From Tolypocladium sp. Sup5 PDA-1 (lineage: Eukaryota; Ascomycota; Sordariomycetes; Hypocreales; Ophiocordycipitaceae): a DNA stretch of 64,000 bases. Positions 23,101 to 33,342 of this stretch are shown here, one piece after another (the first letter of the stretch is position 1; the number at the start of each line of letters is the position of its first letter). The notes beneath the pieces are model-generated. The model was given only the letters and a program-made list of their open reading frames with translations, did no database searches and was not told the origin of the DNA. The DNA lies in NCBI GenBank assembly GCA_000750105.3, contig JPHH03000007.1, positions 372,001 to 436,000 on the forward strand. The letters are read 5' to 3'. Position numbers and translations under genes: made by a program.

Positions 23101-24750
23101 CTATAGCGCGATTCCCGTATCCCACCAATTCCCTCCAGAGTACCACTTGGGAAAGTGATCGCGATCCCAGCGCCACCAGTGATCAGCGGGGTGTCCATAT
23201 CCCAGCCAGCGCAGGGGTGACATCGGGACGGGCTCTAGTAGCCACAGTCCGGTTGAAGCAAGGTCGTCAATGAATGGGCCAGCCGTCATGTACATCCACG
23301 TAACTGTGAACAGTAGATTCGCCGCCCGGGTCAAGGCCCGAGGTGGGTTCGGGAGGTATGGCCTAGCGGCCTTCGCTAGACCCTCCTGAACCAAGATCCC
23401 AACTGCCTGGAGCAGAAAAAAGGCCGGTGAGCGCCAGGGTCTTGTCGTGGGTATAGATGATATGCTCCCAGAGGCATGGAGAAGGCCAGACTGAAGGAAG
23501 GATATGAACATTGCCACGATGGTGGCTGTTCGAGTACCCTTCTCAAGGTACCCGTGCCTTAACATGTAAGTCGAGGGGGCCAGAAATTGCTGTCGAAAGG
23601 TCTGATGCCACCATCCTCCCCACCACCCCGCAAGTCCTCGGTCAAGGACGTTTGAGAAGCATCCAAAAGTCGAGGCATGGTGCCACAGCGCTGCGCGAGA
23701 GGGGAAAAAGGACTTGAGGAGCCAGTACTGGACCAGGTCGTTGAGGCTGAACACGGCTTCGATGGCGCTCAGGACGCCAGCTAGACAAAACACCTCTCTG
23801 TAAGCAAGCAACAGCCACGGCGATACGCCCTGAAGATGTGGTGGAAGCTCATAAGGGTTGTCTGGTCCGACGATAAAGTAGGGATCCTTCATCATGAAGA
23901 CGGATAGAAAGTCTAGGATGAGGTACATCGCTGCTAGCTTTACAAGGCGTTTGCGCGTGAATTGGTGTTCTGTTATGCAGCGCTCGTATCCGAGCTCGGT
24001 GACCCGAGGCATGGAGCTCAAGTCTATCAGGTCTCCCGACCGGACTTGATGAGGAGGAATCTGCGGCCGCGGGATGGACGATATCGACCAATTCCAGCCT
24101 GATGGTTTCAGAAAAGCCCTAGTTTCTGGGTCTCGTTTGTGTTCTAGATTGGGAGACTTACCAGAGCACCGGAAGCTGCATGTGAGATCCAAGACCCAGC
24201 CGAAGCGCTCCGAGAATGGCGCCTCTGCAGGAAATGCCTGCCAAACCCACACCTCCTTGTCGTCCTCACTGTGCCTGTCCACCATAGACTCGACAGCAGT
24301 GCCTTCAGATTTGCGTTTCCGTAGCCCGTTCTGATTCGAGGTCCCAGTGCCCTGTCCAGCCGTGCCGTTTGTTCCCTCATTCTTGGGAGCTCTGGGTACT
24401 TTCATCGCCCTGGCCGCCTCGAACTGCGGCCGCTTCCAGATAACCAAGTTCATGCTGGAAATGGTACCCCAAGCGGCCATAAGTCCCGCGGCGTAGGCGC
24501 AGGCCATGTTTGTGCTTGACGAATGCCGAGCCACGTTGACGTTAAACATGACCACAAAGGCCATGACGAGCCATCTAGTCTGGTAAAGCCAAGGCCGCCG
24601 CGTGTGAGGTATCGTGAGCCATAGCATGGGCACGAGAAAAGCTCCCAGCAGGCTGTATGGGATCAGCAGCGGCTTGGCTCGTCCGTCGGCAAGAGCCTGG
24701 GTGAAGGCGGCGCGGTAGGCGTTGCGCACGGCATTGTCGAGGCGATCCAT
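23101..24750 (-). CDS. MBOAT_2 / wax synthase-like acyltransferase
   Basis: Two exons on the minus strand, 24750-24162 and 24098-23101 (528 residues). A multi-pass membrane protein with the fungal wax-synthase/MBOAT_2 pattern: FWGGWWHQ-like core (seen as GWWGGWWHQTFRQQFL, with the candidate active-site His), a second His in SGLLHASG, and many hydrophobic segments at both ends. Fungal relatives include acetyltransferases of trichothecene and other terpenoid pathways as well as uncharacterised enzymes; the acceptor cannot be told here, and no biosynthetic genes flank it. The 63-base intron (GTAAGT to CAG) is a multiple of three without an in-frame stop, so an unspliced message would give a 549-residue protein; splicing restores a smoother junction (CSG then WNW). 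The gene converges with TERT, 223 bases apart. Confidence 0.8.
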   Translation of the reverse strand: MDRLDNAVRNAYRAAFTQALADGRAKPLLIPYSLLGAFLVPMLWLTIPHTRRPWLYQTRWLVMAFVVMFNVNVARHSSSTNMACAYAAGLMAAWGTISSMNLVIWKRPQFEAARAMKVPRAPKNEGTNGTAGQGTGTSNQNGLRKRKSEGTAVESMVDRHSEDDKEVWVWQAFPAEAPFSERFGWVLDLTCSFRCSGKSPNLEHKRDPETRAFLKPSGWNWSISSIPRPQIPPHQVRSGDLIDLSSMPRVTELGYERCITEHQFTRKRLVKLAAMYLILDFLSVFMMKDPYFIVGPDNPYELPPHLQGVSPWLLLAYREVFCLAGVLSAIEAVFSLNDLVQYWLLKSFFPSRAALWHHASTFGCFSNVLDRGLAGWWGGWWHQTFRQQFLAPSTYMLRHGYLEKGTRTATIVAMFISFLQSGLLHASGSISSIPTTRPWRSPAFFLLQAVGILVQEGLAKAARPYLPNPPRALTRAANLLFTVTWMYMTAGPFIDDLASTGLWLLEPVPMSPLRWLGYGHPADHWWRWDRDHFPKWYSGGNWWDTGIAL

Positions 24751-27453
24751 CTTGGCCGCTGGGCGTGTTCGATGATGCAGCTGAGGGAGAAGTTTGCGCA
24801 GCTCGCGATCTAGAGTTGCCTGCCGCCGCTCGTCCCTTATCCTATGTCGAGGGGACGGGGAGAGTCAGCCGATGCACCACACCATGCTGCCTCGTGCAAG
24901 TGAAACCAGACCGCCAACTGACTGATTCTTTCCGTGGCGGTTGTAAAACCAGGACGGGGTGACGTGACGTTGTTGAACCCTAGATCCTGGCCACTGATTA
25001 GTAGGTCTCACTGAGATCCAGTGGAGGCCAGGCAATCGTAGTGGCTCTAGGTGACAGCGATGCGCTAAAACGTCGATGCAGTGCTGGATGACGCCAAGTG
25101 GTCCCGCGGCTTGCGTGGGACCAGGGGTCATGAGCCACTGGTTGATCACGCGGCAACTCCCTCGCCGGGGTGATTAACAAACAAATGTATGTGCGAGAGG
25201 CCGAAGATTGTTGACGCGCAACAGACATATTGGGTGAAAAGAGACGCATAAAGGCAACTGCAATGCACTAAAAGTTTTGGCAAGGTGCAGATCGCTATAC
25301 GGATACTCGTTGGTGAAAAGAGCAGGCCTGCATCTCAGTGGTGTACAAAGCAATAATAGTCTCGTCGTCATCTACGGACCGTACCTTAGATAAGGCGTTG
25401 ATGCCTCAGGTGAAGACGCCGTGAACTCACAACTTCCATAAGGTACGTAGATACGGAAAGAGGCCCTGGGCACTTGCAAAGACGAGATGAGAAAAAATCG
25501 GTCGTGCCTGCTGTTTGTGACACCTGACACGACCGAAGTCGGCAGCCCTCTTTTCGTGGAACTCACAACATTCACAGCTTTCCTCAAGTGACCAACAACA
25601 GCAGAAAGCAGAAGACGGAGCAAAAAAAGATGGTTCACGGCACCATTCGAACGCCGGGATTTGCACCCAGGCTGGAAATCCGTCAGTATGTGTTTCTTTG
25701 GCATTGACGGCTGCGTAACTTACTCTCTCCCTTGGGAGGGGAGCGGGTTAACTACTACCCCACGTCCGATTGCAAACAACAGCAGTTATTTCGCCTTATG
25801 AATGGACGATGGAAGCAAACGGACCTGTCAGTGAATCATCGAGACCGGAGAGACAGTGGCCGCGGCAACGGGCCGTGGCGGGTGGCTGCAGGCTGAGAAC
25901 CGACGACGGTTGACGGGCGACCAGCCACGATGGCAACGGCAAGCTGAACCTGGACCTCGAACACAGTCGACGGTTCTCGAATTGCGAGAAAGAGGGACGG
26001 CTGAAACTCATAGAATAGAAGAGAACGCCGTCAAAAACCACCTGGTGTCGAGCTTGGCTATCGGGACGGCCATTGCTTAAGCCTGGCTGGCCAAGAAGAC
26101 GGCGTCACCAACGCCACAACCCGAGCCTCAACGCCGCATATCAGCTCTGCCGGTTGCTGCAGACGACTGGGCGGACCCGAAAACGGAACAAGCATCAAAT
26201 GTCGAGACTGTGAACGGGCAAAGAAGAATTGGAAATCGGGCGTCGATACTCGCTGGCCTTGACGATTGAGTGACCAGGCTTGCCAGGGCGTCGGGGCAGT
26301 TACCCACCGCCGCCGTGGAGTACTACCAAGGAGCAGCGGCGATGAAACGGCGCCTGGAAGACGTGATAGCCATATGTGTGGTCAAAGAGAACGCACCTAC
26401 TCGGCTTCCGTTAGGCCACGGGCGAGACATTCGGTTGCAAACGTTGAGACGCACGGCCTCGGAGCGCACGGCACAGTCCCCAGATCGACGACCGGCTAGA
26501 CGGAGCCAAAGGTCGCAATCCGAGGGCCCCCGGGATCCGGGACAAGCGCAGATGTCGTCGGTGCAAAGCCTGGCACCCAAGCAAGTTGGCAAGGCATTCA
26601 TCCACGGTTCTGTGGACTTCTGTCATAACCATCGATTTGAGTCGGACGTGACGGACGAGAGATGACCGTGACGGGGAGGGGTACCAGATCCCCCGCCGGG
26701 AGCCCCGGGTTAGACACGCCAACGACTGGCCGGGGTCAGCATCGTCGACAGTGGACACAGTCAGCGTTGAGGATGCAGAGCGTGAAGCCTCGACATGCGG
26801 AGATGGGGTCGACGTCCCTTTAACTTGCTTGTTGGACCACCCCAACAAGCTTCATAAGCCAAAGGGGTCTCGTCCAGTCTCGATGCTCGAAACCTGCTCG
26901 GTACTACCCCACCCCCTACATACGCCGCACACCTACGCACGCATGCTACGCCCTTGTCGACTCTCGTCGAAGGTACCCGCAAAGGGACATCGACCGTACC
27001 ATCACAGGGCTGAAGTGCCACACAAGCCTACGACTAAGCAGCTGGAGCTGTCCGGCTGTCGCCTCCTCGCCGGTTCGACATTAGATAGCACGGTGCTAAC
27101 ATGCCCTCTCTTAGCGCCTGCTGCTGTCCACGTAGTGCTGACCATGCCTCCCAAGGAGGTCCTCTTCACCACCCCTGCGGACACCACGTCTGGATTCCAC
27201 ATCTTTGAACTCTTCACTGACTTGCTGCTACTCTGCCGACCAAGCGTCGGGGAGCGAGCAAGTGGGAATCTTTTTATACTCGAATTCGCGGCGTCTGGAC
27301 TCTGGACTGGTACCCGGCGCTGTCGGAGACTTTCTGCTGCTTGGTTTTCTGCCCTTGTCTCTCTGCCCGAGCGCTCGTATTTCGCAAAAGTGCGGTACAC
27401 ATCTGAACATTCCGCGGCTTGATATCACCATTGCAAACATCCGCCATCCCAAT
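24751..27453. other. Gene-poor intergenic region with a tRNA-like element
   Basis: No protein gene is supported in 2.7 kb; open frames are short, overlap on both strands and show no domain. The region contains the upstream sequences of the MBOAT gene (left), a tRNA-like structure near 25.7 kb, and the promoter and leader of the Zn2Cys6 gene (right). Confidence 0.55.
25646..25769 (-). tRNA. tRNA-like element, anticodon loop reads CCC (Gly)
   Basis: Read on the minus strand, the 124 bases can be folded as a tRNA: acceptor TCGGACG pairs with CGTTCGA (seven pairs, one G-T), D stem GGGT/ACCC, anticodon arm CTCCC-CTCCCAA-GGGAG, T arm CTGGG-TGCAAAT-CCCGG, discriminator A. The A box (TGGGGTAGTAG) and B box (GGTGCAAATCC) each deviate slightly from consensus. 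Between anticodon arm and T arm lie about 56 bases instead of 4-20, containing a CCGTCA/TGACGG hairpin. There is no second GGGAG, so the extra bases are not a normal intron at position 37/38. It may be a tRNA pseudogene, a tRNA with an insertion, or chance. Confidence 0.35.
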
Positions 27454-28949
27454 ATGGCATCGGAAGTCGTCAAAGACACACCCGCGACCGGTGTGCCAAA
27501 ACACCGGGCCTGTGACGAGTGCCGTAAGTCATCTCACTAACAAGTCCGGAGCCTCCGGGGGTTCCATCTCGGAGACTTATAACTCATTCACGGCATGCAG
27601 GAGCCCGAAAGCTCGCCTGCTCCAAGGAGCCGGACGGGTGTGCGAGATGTAAACGAGAGGGCATCCCTTGCCACTACTCGCCGCAAAAGCCCATGGGCCG
27701 TCCGCGAAAGCGCCGCCATGTCGACGAGTCACCGCCCGAGGCCGTCTCTCATCCGCCAAATGCGGCCCCGAATGTGCTCACCACGTCCGAGACCCTCGGC
27801 GGGTTCGATTCCCAGCCAGGGCTCTCCATGGATGCCAACCTCGACTTCTTTAGCCAGGACGCAGGCTCCAACATGACCTTCCTCGACTTCTTACCCAATA
27901 GCTTCTACGACGACACTGGTGACGGCCTGTACGGTCTTCACCCGTATGCACAGCCTCAGGTTTCGGGTCAGAATGAGCTGATCCTTGGCGGCTCAGCACT
28001 CTCTATGCAGCTCACGGGGGCCGATCTCCTTCAGGGCATCAACTTTGATGAGCCAGACCCGTCAGCGACGGCTGCCTCCAAGGATATCAACGACTCGTTG
28101 CAACGCTTCATGGCCTCGCAGCACCCTTCGCCTCCCGAAGAGCCACCGCAGTCCGCCTGCAGCGACATGTCGAGTGCGGTCGACACACCGGAGATGTCGC
28201 CCGGCGCCAGCGGGACCGTCAAGGCGATACCGAGCATCTCGTGTGGCTGCCTTTCGTCCCTGTACCTCGCGCTGGAATCGCTCTCCCACCTCCCTCCCGA
28301 CGTCACCTCGGCCATGCGCGTGGCAAGGGGCGCCTGCAAGGTTGCGCAGGATGTCATCGATTGCCGCCACTGCTCCAATGCTTTCTTCGACGACCCCCTG
28401 AAGCCACCGCCCATCCAGGCATTTCAGAACCTCTTCTTCTTGGGTGCTCTCGTGCCCTCGGCTTGCAACGCTTACGCATCGATCCTCGAAATGGTCGACA
28501 ACGAGACAGACACGGCGAAGAGGGAAAACCGGGCGTTCTTCTTCTCGTTCAAAGAGGTGGGCGGGCTATGGGGCAATGTCGTCGACGATCACGGGTGCTG
28601 CTCGGCGATTCACAACTTGAACAACAGCCGCCTGGACCCTGACGTGTGGCGGACGACGATCCGAGCGATACTGAGGCTAGATGTCTATGGCCTAGGCGAT
28701 GCCCAAGGTAGTGTCCCGTCTGCCTCGCGCCGGCAGAAGGGACTCAAGGATGTCCTACAACAGCTGGACGAGACATCGCGGAGGAGGCATGAGATTATGG
28801 ACGAGCTCATTGCGAACGGCCAAATACCGCGGCACTCCCCATATATGATGTCCCCCTCGAACTTTCCACCTTGCCCGCCGGAGCAGAGAAACTGCGTCAA
28901 GATACTCGAAACGGCGAGGATGGCCTTGGATAGCCTTGTCATTGCCTAG
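27454..28949 (+). CDS. Zn2Cys6 transcription factor
   Basis: Two exons, 27454-27523 and 27601-28949 (472 residues). The zinc cluster has the classic spacing C-X2-C-X6-C-X6-C-X2-C-X6-C with cysteines at residues 20, 23, 30, 37, 40 and 47; the intron falls inside it, directly after the second Cys, which is common in this family. A basic linker follows (GRPRKRR, about residues 57-63), a probable nuclear localisation signal. The middle is acidic and low in complexity. The C-terminal half (from about residue 260) is a folded, Cys-containing helical region (ISCGCLSSLYLALESLSHLP) reminiscent of the AflR-type C-terminal domain, though I would not assign it firmly. It should act as a nuclear, DNA-binding regulator; its targets are unknown and no obvious metabolic cluster surrounds it. 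Confidence 0.88.
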
Positions 28950-29504
28950 AGTGAGTGGCGAGTGAGTGAATGATTGAATGAAGCTGGTTACGAAATGGCG
29001 CACGCCCTTGTATCGGGCTTGGAATCCGAGCGGCACAACCGTCGATCTGTCGTTATGGGAGTTTATTTTGGCTGTCGAAAAAAGGAATGAGGAGCGCCGT
29101 GGAAACTGGCCCCTGCAGGAGGCTCAACTCTCTACTTAATTTTTATAGTCGTGCCCATGAATCGGGTTCCGAGAAATGAATGGAGATGACGGCTTGCCAT
29201 GTATGCTGTCGCCCTTGCACTGGGCGGCGCTTGAACGAACATGGCGAGGGAGAATGGCGGGTGCTGCTCTTGACATTTTTATTGAAATCTCGGTTATGAT
29301 TTTCCATATTCGTGCCCCTGAAACAGATGCCAGATACGTCCACATGAAGCCGACAAGACTCCAATATACCCAATGCAATCGAACCTAGTAAAACGCCATG
29401 CTTGTGCAATCCGAATGCCGCCCGCCGCCGCACTTTCAGAACAACTTCAACATAGCCTGACTCCGCATATGCTCCCATAGATCAACCACCTCTTGCAACG
29501 CGAT
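28950..29504. other. Convergent 3' intergenic region
   Basis: 555 bases between the stop codons of two convergent genes. No gene or repeat is supported; presumably 3' untranslated sequence of both. Confidence 0.6.
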
Positions 29505-30671
29505 TCAGGCCTCGTCCTCCATCATGCCCAGGAGGTCCAGCTCCGTCTTGACGAGGCGCTCAAACTCCTCGCGGTCGATGCCCGAGGCGCGGGACAGCAT
29601 GTAGAGGCTGCGGATGCTGCGCGAGACGTGCTGCTTGACGCCGAACTCGTTCTGCTCCTGCTTGCCGGCCGTCTCCTCGAGCCGGGCGACGGTGTGCGAG
29701 CCGTTGGAGCTGGCGCTCGACTCGGGCCGCGGGTGGACGATCTCGGAGGCGGCGGGGGGGTTGCTGCCCGCCGCGTCCGGCTGGCCGAGCAGCCCGGAGC
29801 GTTGGGCCTCGCCGGGCCGGGGCTGTGCGAGGGTGGTGTTGTGCTGGGCGCGGCCCCGGGGGGGCATCATGTGTGCCTGCTGGGCCTCCTCGTCGGGGTC
29901 GTGGTTGTCCATGGCGGGCTGGACTTGGTCGTACTGCGCAAAGTACTCATCCTCTGCGGACGCTGGCCTGTAGGGGTTTGCGGCTCGGGAGGCATTGGAT
30001 GCGCCGGGGGCCGGGGAGCGCTTCTCTGCCGGCGTCCGAGCAGGCGTCGCATCGTAGCGGCCCCAGTAGTCGTCGTCGTCGTCGTCGCCGTCGTCGCCGT
30101 CATCGCCGTTGCCAACACCGTTGGTGCTGTTCGCTTGGACCGTGGCCTTGCCCGTCTGGCCCTCCTTGAACTGGCGCTCCGCCTCGGCGATGGTCGATGC
30201 GCCGCCAAACTGCGAGAACGGTGACGGCTTGTCCACCACGGTCACTTCGCCGACTCTCCAGCCATCGCCTCCGCCCTCCTGGTCGTTGACGCAGTACACC
30301 AGCTGAAAGGCGAGGCCCAGTTCCGACAAGGCGACGAGGGCCTGCAGCGTCTCGGCGTCCAGCCGCCGGTACCTCGTCTCGGCGTCGTAGCCCCAGTCGA
30401 CCTCGACCTCGCCCGAGACCGGGTGCGGCTCCAAGCCGGGGCCGCGGGCGATTTCGGCCAGCTTGGCGGCCTTGCCGGCGTCGTAGCAGAGGAGCCGTAG
30501 CCATGGCTCGGAGGAGGAGACGGACAGCAGCTGGACTCGTTGGCGCAGGATGGGGGAGAGGAGCGGCAGGACCTTGGTTGCCGGGTGCGCCGAGGCTGCG
30601 GCGGCTGGCAGGGCTGGCAGGAGGGGAGCCAGGAGACTCGCGTGGTCTGGAGGGGCGATGGCCGCCGCCAT
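29505..30671 (-). CDS. Uncharacterised acidic protein
   Basis: A single open frame of 388 residues that I do not recognise as a named family. The first 170 residues look folded, with helices and strands (LLPLLSPILRQRVQLLS-type Leu-rich start, then EPWLRLLCYDAGKAAKLAEI). A run of Asp and Gly (about residues 188-200) leads into YWGRYDA, then a Pro/Ala/Ser-rich disordered middle with the tag DEYFAQYDQVQPAMDNHDPD. The C-terminal 60 residues form a predicted helix pair (VKQHVSRSIRSLYMLSRASG, REEFERLVKTELDLLGMM). Codon use and the ordered ends argue that it is a real conserved fungal gene. No membrane segment or signal peptide is seen. Asp codons in the acidic run form a GAC trinucleotide repeat that could vary in length. 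Confidence 0.75.
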   Translation of the reverse strand: MAAAIAPPDHASLLAPLLPALPAAAASAHPATKVLPLLSPILRQRVQLLSVSSSEPWLRLLCYDAGKAAKLAEIARGPGLEPHPVSGEVEVDWGYDAETRYRRLDAETLQALVALSELGLAFQLVYCVNDQEGGGDGWRVGEVTVVDKPSPFSQFGGASTIAEAERQFKEGQTGKATVQANSTNGVGNGDDGDDGDDDDDDYWGRYDATPARTPAEKRSPAPGASNASRAANPYRPASAEDEYFAQYDQVQPAMDNHDPDEEAQQAHMMPPRGRAQHNTTLAQPRPGEAQRSGLLGQPDAAGSNPPAASEIVHPRPESSASSNGSHTVARLEETAGKQEQNEFGVKQHVSRSIRSLYMLSRASGIDREEFERLVKTELDLLGMMEDEA

Positions 30672-32138
30672 GGTGGTGTGGTGATGTGGTGATGTGGTGA
30701 TGGTCCCCGTGGAGCCGTGGGTTGTCGATTGGCAATGTCCCCCGGGTGCTTGCTTTGTTTCCCTCCTATGCGTTGGGGAACAAGATGAGGGAGAGCGATA
30801 TGCCGCGTGCGTGTTTATGTCGCTGGCTCCTGGGTTTCACATGCTCCTTGTGCTGCCCGATGGTTGCTTTTCTCGCTGTGGTGAGCCGGCACCAAAGTGA
30901 GTGCCGTGAGAGTCTGCTTGTGGAGTTGTGAGAGAGGCACGGGCAGCCAAACCACCAGCTCCTCGTCCCGCAGCAGGCGTTATAATACCTATGCAACGGT
31001 GAGAGTGTGAGAGAGGACAAAACTGTGACAAGCAAGGACGAGCGAGGGCCTGCAAATCTCCGTCAAGTGACGCGGGTCTGTCTGTGGTCTCCAGTGGCTT
31101 CATGGAGCTCCTCCGGTTGCACGTTACCTCCCAGGCTCCCACAGCCGCCTCGGTGGCTGCAGTGCAGGAGCCAGCCAATGGCGCCGTCGCGAAACTACTG
31201 ACAGGCAGGGTGGGCTCTCCGGAGCAAAGGAAGCTTGCCCTTCTGGGCCGTGGATGGATGGATCCTGGGCCGGCCTCTGGAGCGCCTCCGGTTCTCAGGC
31301 CCTGGAGCCCCCCGCCCCCTGCCCCGGCGCCCCTGATCTTGTCGTTTTTTTTTCACGTCGCAGCGGGGCTGGCAGTGGAGATACTACTGCATTTACAGCG
31401 GGCCGCTCGAGGTGCCGTCAGCGGTGGGGGGATTGTTCCATCCGGCCGCTGCGGTGTGTTCATCTCACGAGATCCTACCTAGCCAGTGGCACATGTCAAG
31501 AGACACTTGCTGCACGTCTCACGTCTCACGTCTCACGTCCCACGCCGGATAAGACCATCGGGCGCCCCGAGCATCTGCGCGGTAGCACCGTTCGGAGCCT
31601 CGCTTGACCTTGTCACTTCATTGCCCCGATGCCGCTACGGACATGGCCAACCATGCTCTCGGAACTTGCGCGGGACTCGCCGCCGCAAGCCGCGACATAC
31701 CGGCGCCGCACCGGCGTCAGATCCAACCCGCCGTCACGGGCCGCAATAACTTCATTCCACATTTGCAAAAAGGACGAACGCGCCCATGCTATCGCCGACA
31801 TATCGAAGACATCTTGCCCATAACATGAGCAATACGTGGCTTGGATCCCCAGCGCAGCAATTACCGGCACGGACGCGCATTCCAGCGTCGCCAACCACGC
31901 ATACAACAACACCCCCGTCGTGGGCTCGCTCCCAAGATAAAACGGAGGCTCCATCTGCATCGCGCAACCGCCGCCGGTTTACGGAGACGCTCCTTCGCCG
32001 CGACCGCCGACCTGCATATAAGCGCCGCTGCGGCCCTTTTACCGTGAAGACAGACGCATTGTCATCGCTCCGTGGTGGATGAGCGCCGGCTGCGCAGACG
32101 TCGCGTGCGCGAGCCCGCCGGGGCAAGGCGCGAGCTGC
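30672..32138. other. Divergent promoter region
   Basis: 1.47 kb between the start codons of the acidic protein and the TPC1-type carrier, which are transcribed away from each other. No gene is supported. It contains the short heptamer array at 31513-31544. Confidence 0.55.
31513..31544. repeat. Tandem heptamer CACGTCT, four copies
   Basis: Four adjacent 7-base units (the last reading CACGTCC) followed by CACG. Each unit contains CACGT, close to a bHLH E-box core, so it could be either a simple repeat or a clustered binding site. Confidence 0.7.
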
Positions 32139-33226
32139 ATGTCGACCCGCGGAGGTCGCCTCAAGGATGAGGTGCGCCAGCGAGTCCCAAGCCGTGCGAC
32201 GGCCATTGTTCGCTGACGATTCCATGCGCGTAGGGCACAAAGCTCCAGGTGGTCTCGGCTGGCGCAATAGCCGGCCTGGTGTCCCGGTAAGCGCCTCTGC
32301 CTCTCTTCCGATGCCCGTCTTGACCCGTCTGCTAACTCCCTGTCGCATTCAGATTCTTCGTCGCGCCGCTCGATGTCGTCAAGATCCGCCTCCAGCTCCA
32401 ACCGCACTCCCTCTCCGACCCCCTCGCCCCCCTGCGCGAAGCCCCCGCGTACTTTGGCACAGTCGCCACTCTCAAGCACATCCTCAGGCATGAGGGCATC
32501 ACCGGGCTGTGGAAGGGCAACGTCCCCGCCGACGTCATGTACGTGTGCTACGCCGCCATCCAGTTCACCACCTACCGTTCCACGACACTCTTCCTCCAGA
32601 CCGCGTTCCCGACGAGGCTACCCGATTCCGCCGAGAGCTTCATCGCCGGCGCTGCATCCGGCGCTGCGGCCACGAGCGTGACGTATCCGCTCGACTTGCT
32701 GAGGACGCGGTTTGCCGCCCAGGGCAGGCACCGGGTCTACAATTCTCTAAGGGGCGCCATCTGGGACATCAAGAGAGACGAGGGCTGGAGCGGCTTCTTC
32801 CGCGGCCTGACGCCGGCGCTGGGGCAGATCATACCGTTTATGGGCATCTTCTTCGTCACCTACGAGGGACTGAGGGTGAAGCTGGCCGGGTTCAACATGC
32901 CGTGGGGCAGCGGAGACGCCACTGCCGGCATCGTCGGGAGCGTCGTCGCGAAGACGGCCGTGTTCCCCCTGGATCTGGTGCGGAAACGTATCCAGGTCCA
33001 GGGGCCGACGAGGAGCAAGTACGTGTACAACGACATCCCGGTGTACACGACGGCCCTTCGGGGCATCAGGATGATTGCCCGGAGAGAGGGCATCCGGGGG
33101 CTATACAAGGGGCTCCCCATCAGCCTGATGAAAGCTGCGCCTGCCAGCGCGGTCACGCTCTGGACGTACGAACGGAGCTTGAAGATGATTATGAACCTGG
33201 ACTCGAGCCGGGAGGCGCTCATGTAA
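32139..33226 (+). CDS. TPC1: Mitochondrial thiamine pyrophosphate carrier
   Basis: Three exons: 32139-32171, 32234-32286, 32353-33226 (319 residues, close to the 314 of yeast Tpc1). Member of the SLC25 carrier family of the inner mitochondrial membrane, importing thiamine pyrophosphate. The three repeats carry the signature PLDVVKIR (about residue 34), PLDLLRTR and PLDLVRKR. The N-terminus MSTRGGRLKDEGTKLQVV and the KGNVPA and AIQFTTYRS stretches are typical of fungal TPC1 proteins rather than of other carriers. The tiny 33-base first exon was placed by extending the conserved N-terminus to the only upstream ATG; intron borders are GTGCGC-TAG and GTAAGC-CAG. The next gene is on the other strand, 116 bases away tail to tail. 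Confidence 0.9.
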
Positions 33227-33342
33227 TTCTACACTATAGACAGTCTAATTTTAGGGCAACCACCAAGTCTAGACGCAGGCGTGCCCCGGATAGAAAAGCC
33301 GGGGCTTCTATCGACTTTTGTTTGGGCTTCCCCCCTCCTGCT

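Noticed and set aside
27801..27813. A perfect tRNA B-box-like string GGGTTCGATTCCC
   Set aside because: It lies in frame inside the coding sequence of the Zn2Cys6 protein, has no A box or cloverleaf around it, and arises from ordinary codons (Gly-Phe-Asp-Ser).
23101..28949. Secondary-metabolite cluster built on the MBOAT-type enzyme and the Zn2Cys6 regulator
   Set aside because: No synthase, cyclase, P450 or other tailoring enzyme lies nearby; the neighbours are housekeeping genes.
29493..30224. A 243-codon plus-strand frame opposite the acidic protein
   Set aside because: It is the antisense shadow of that gene; its Val/Leu/Gly-rich content mirrors the Asp/Ala codons of the other strand.
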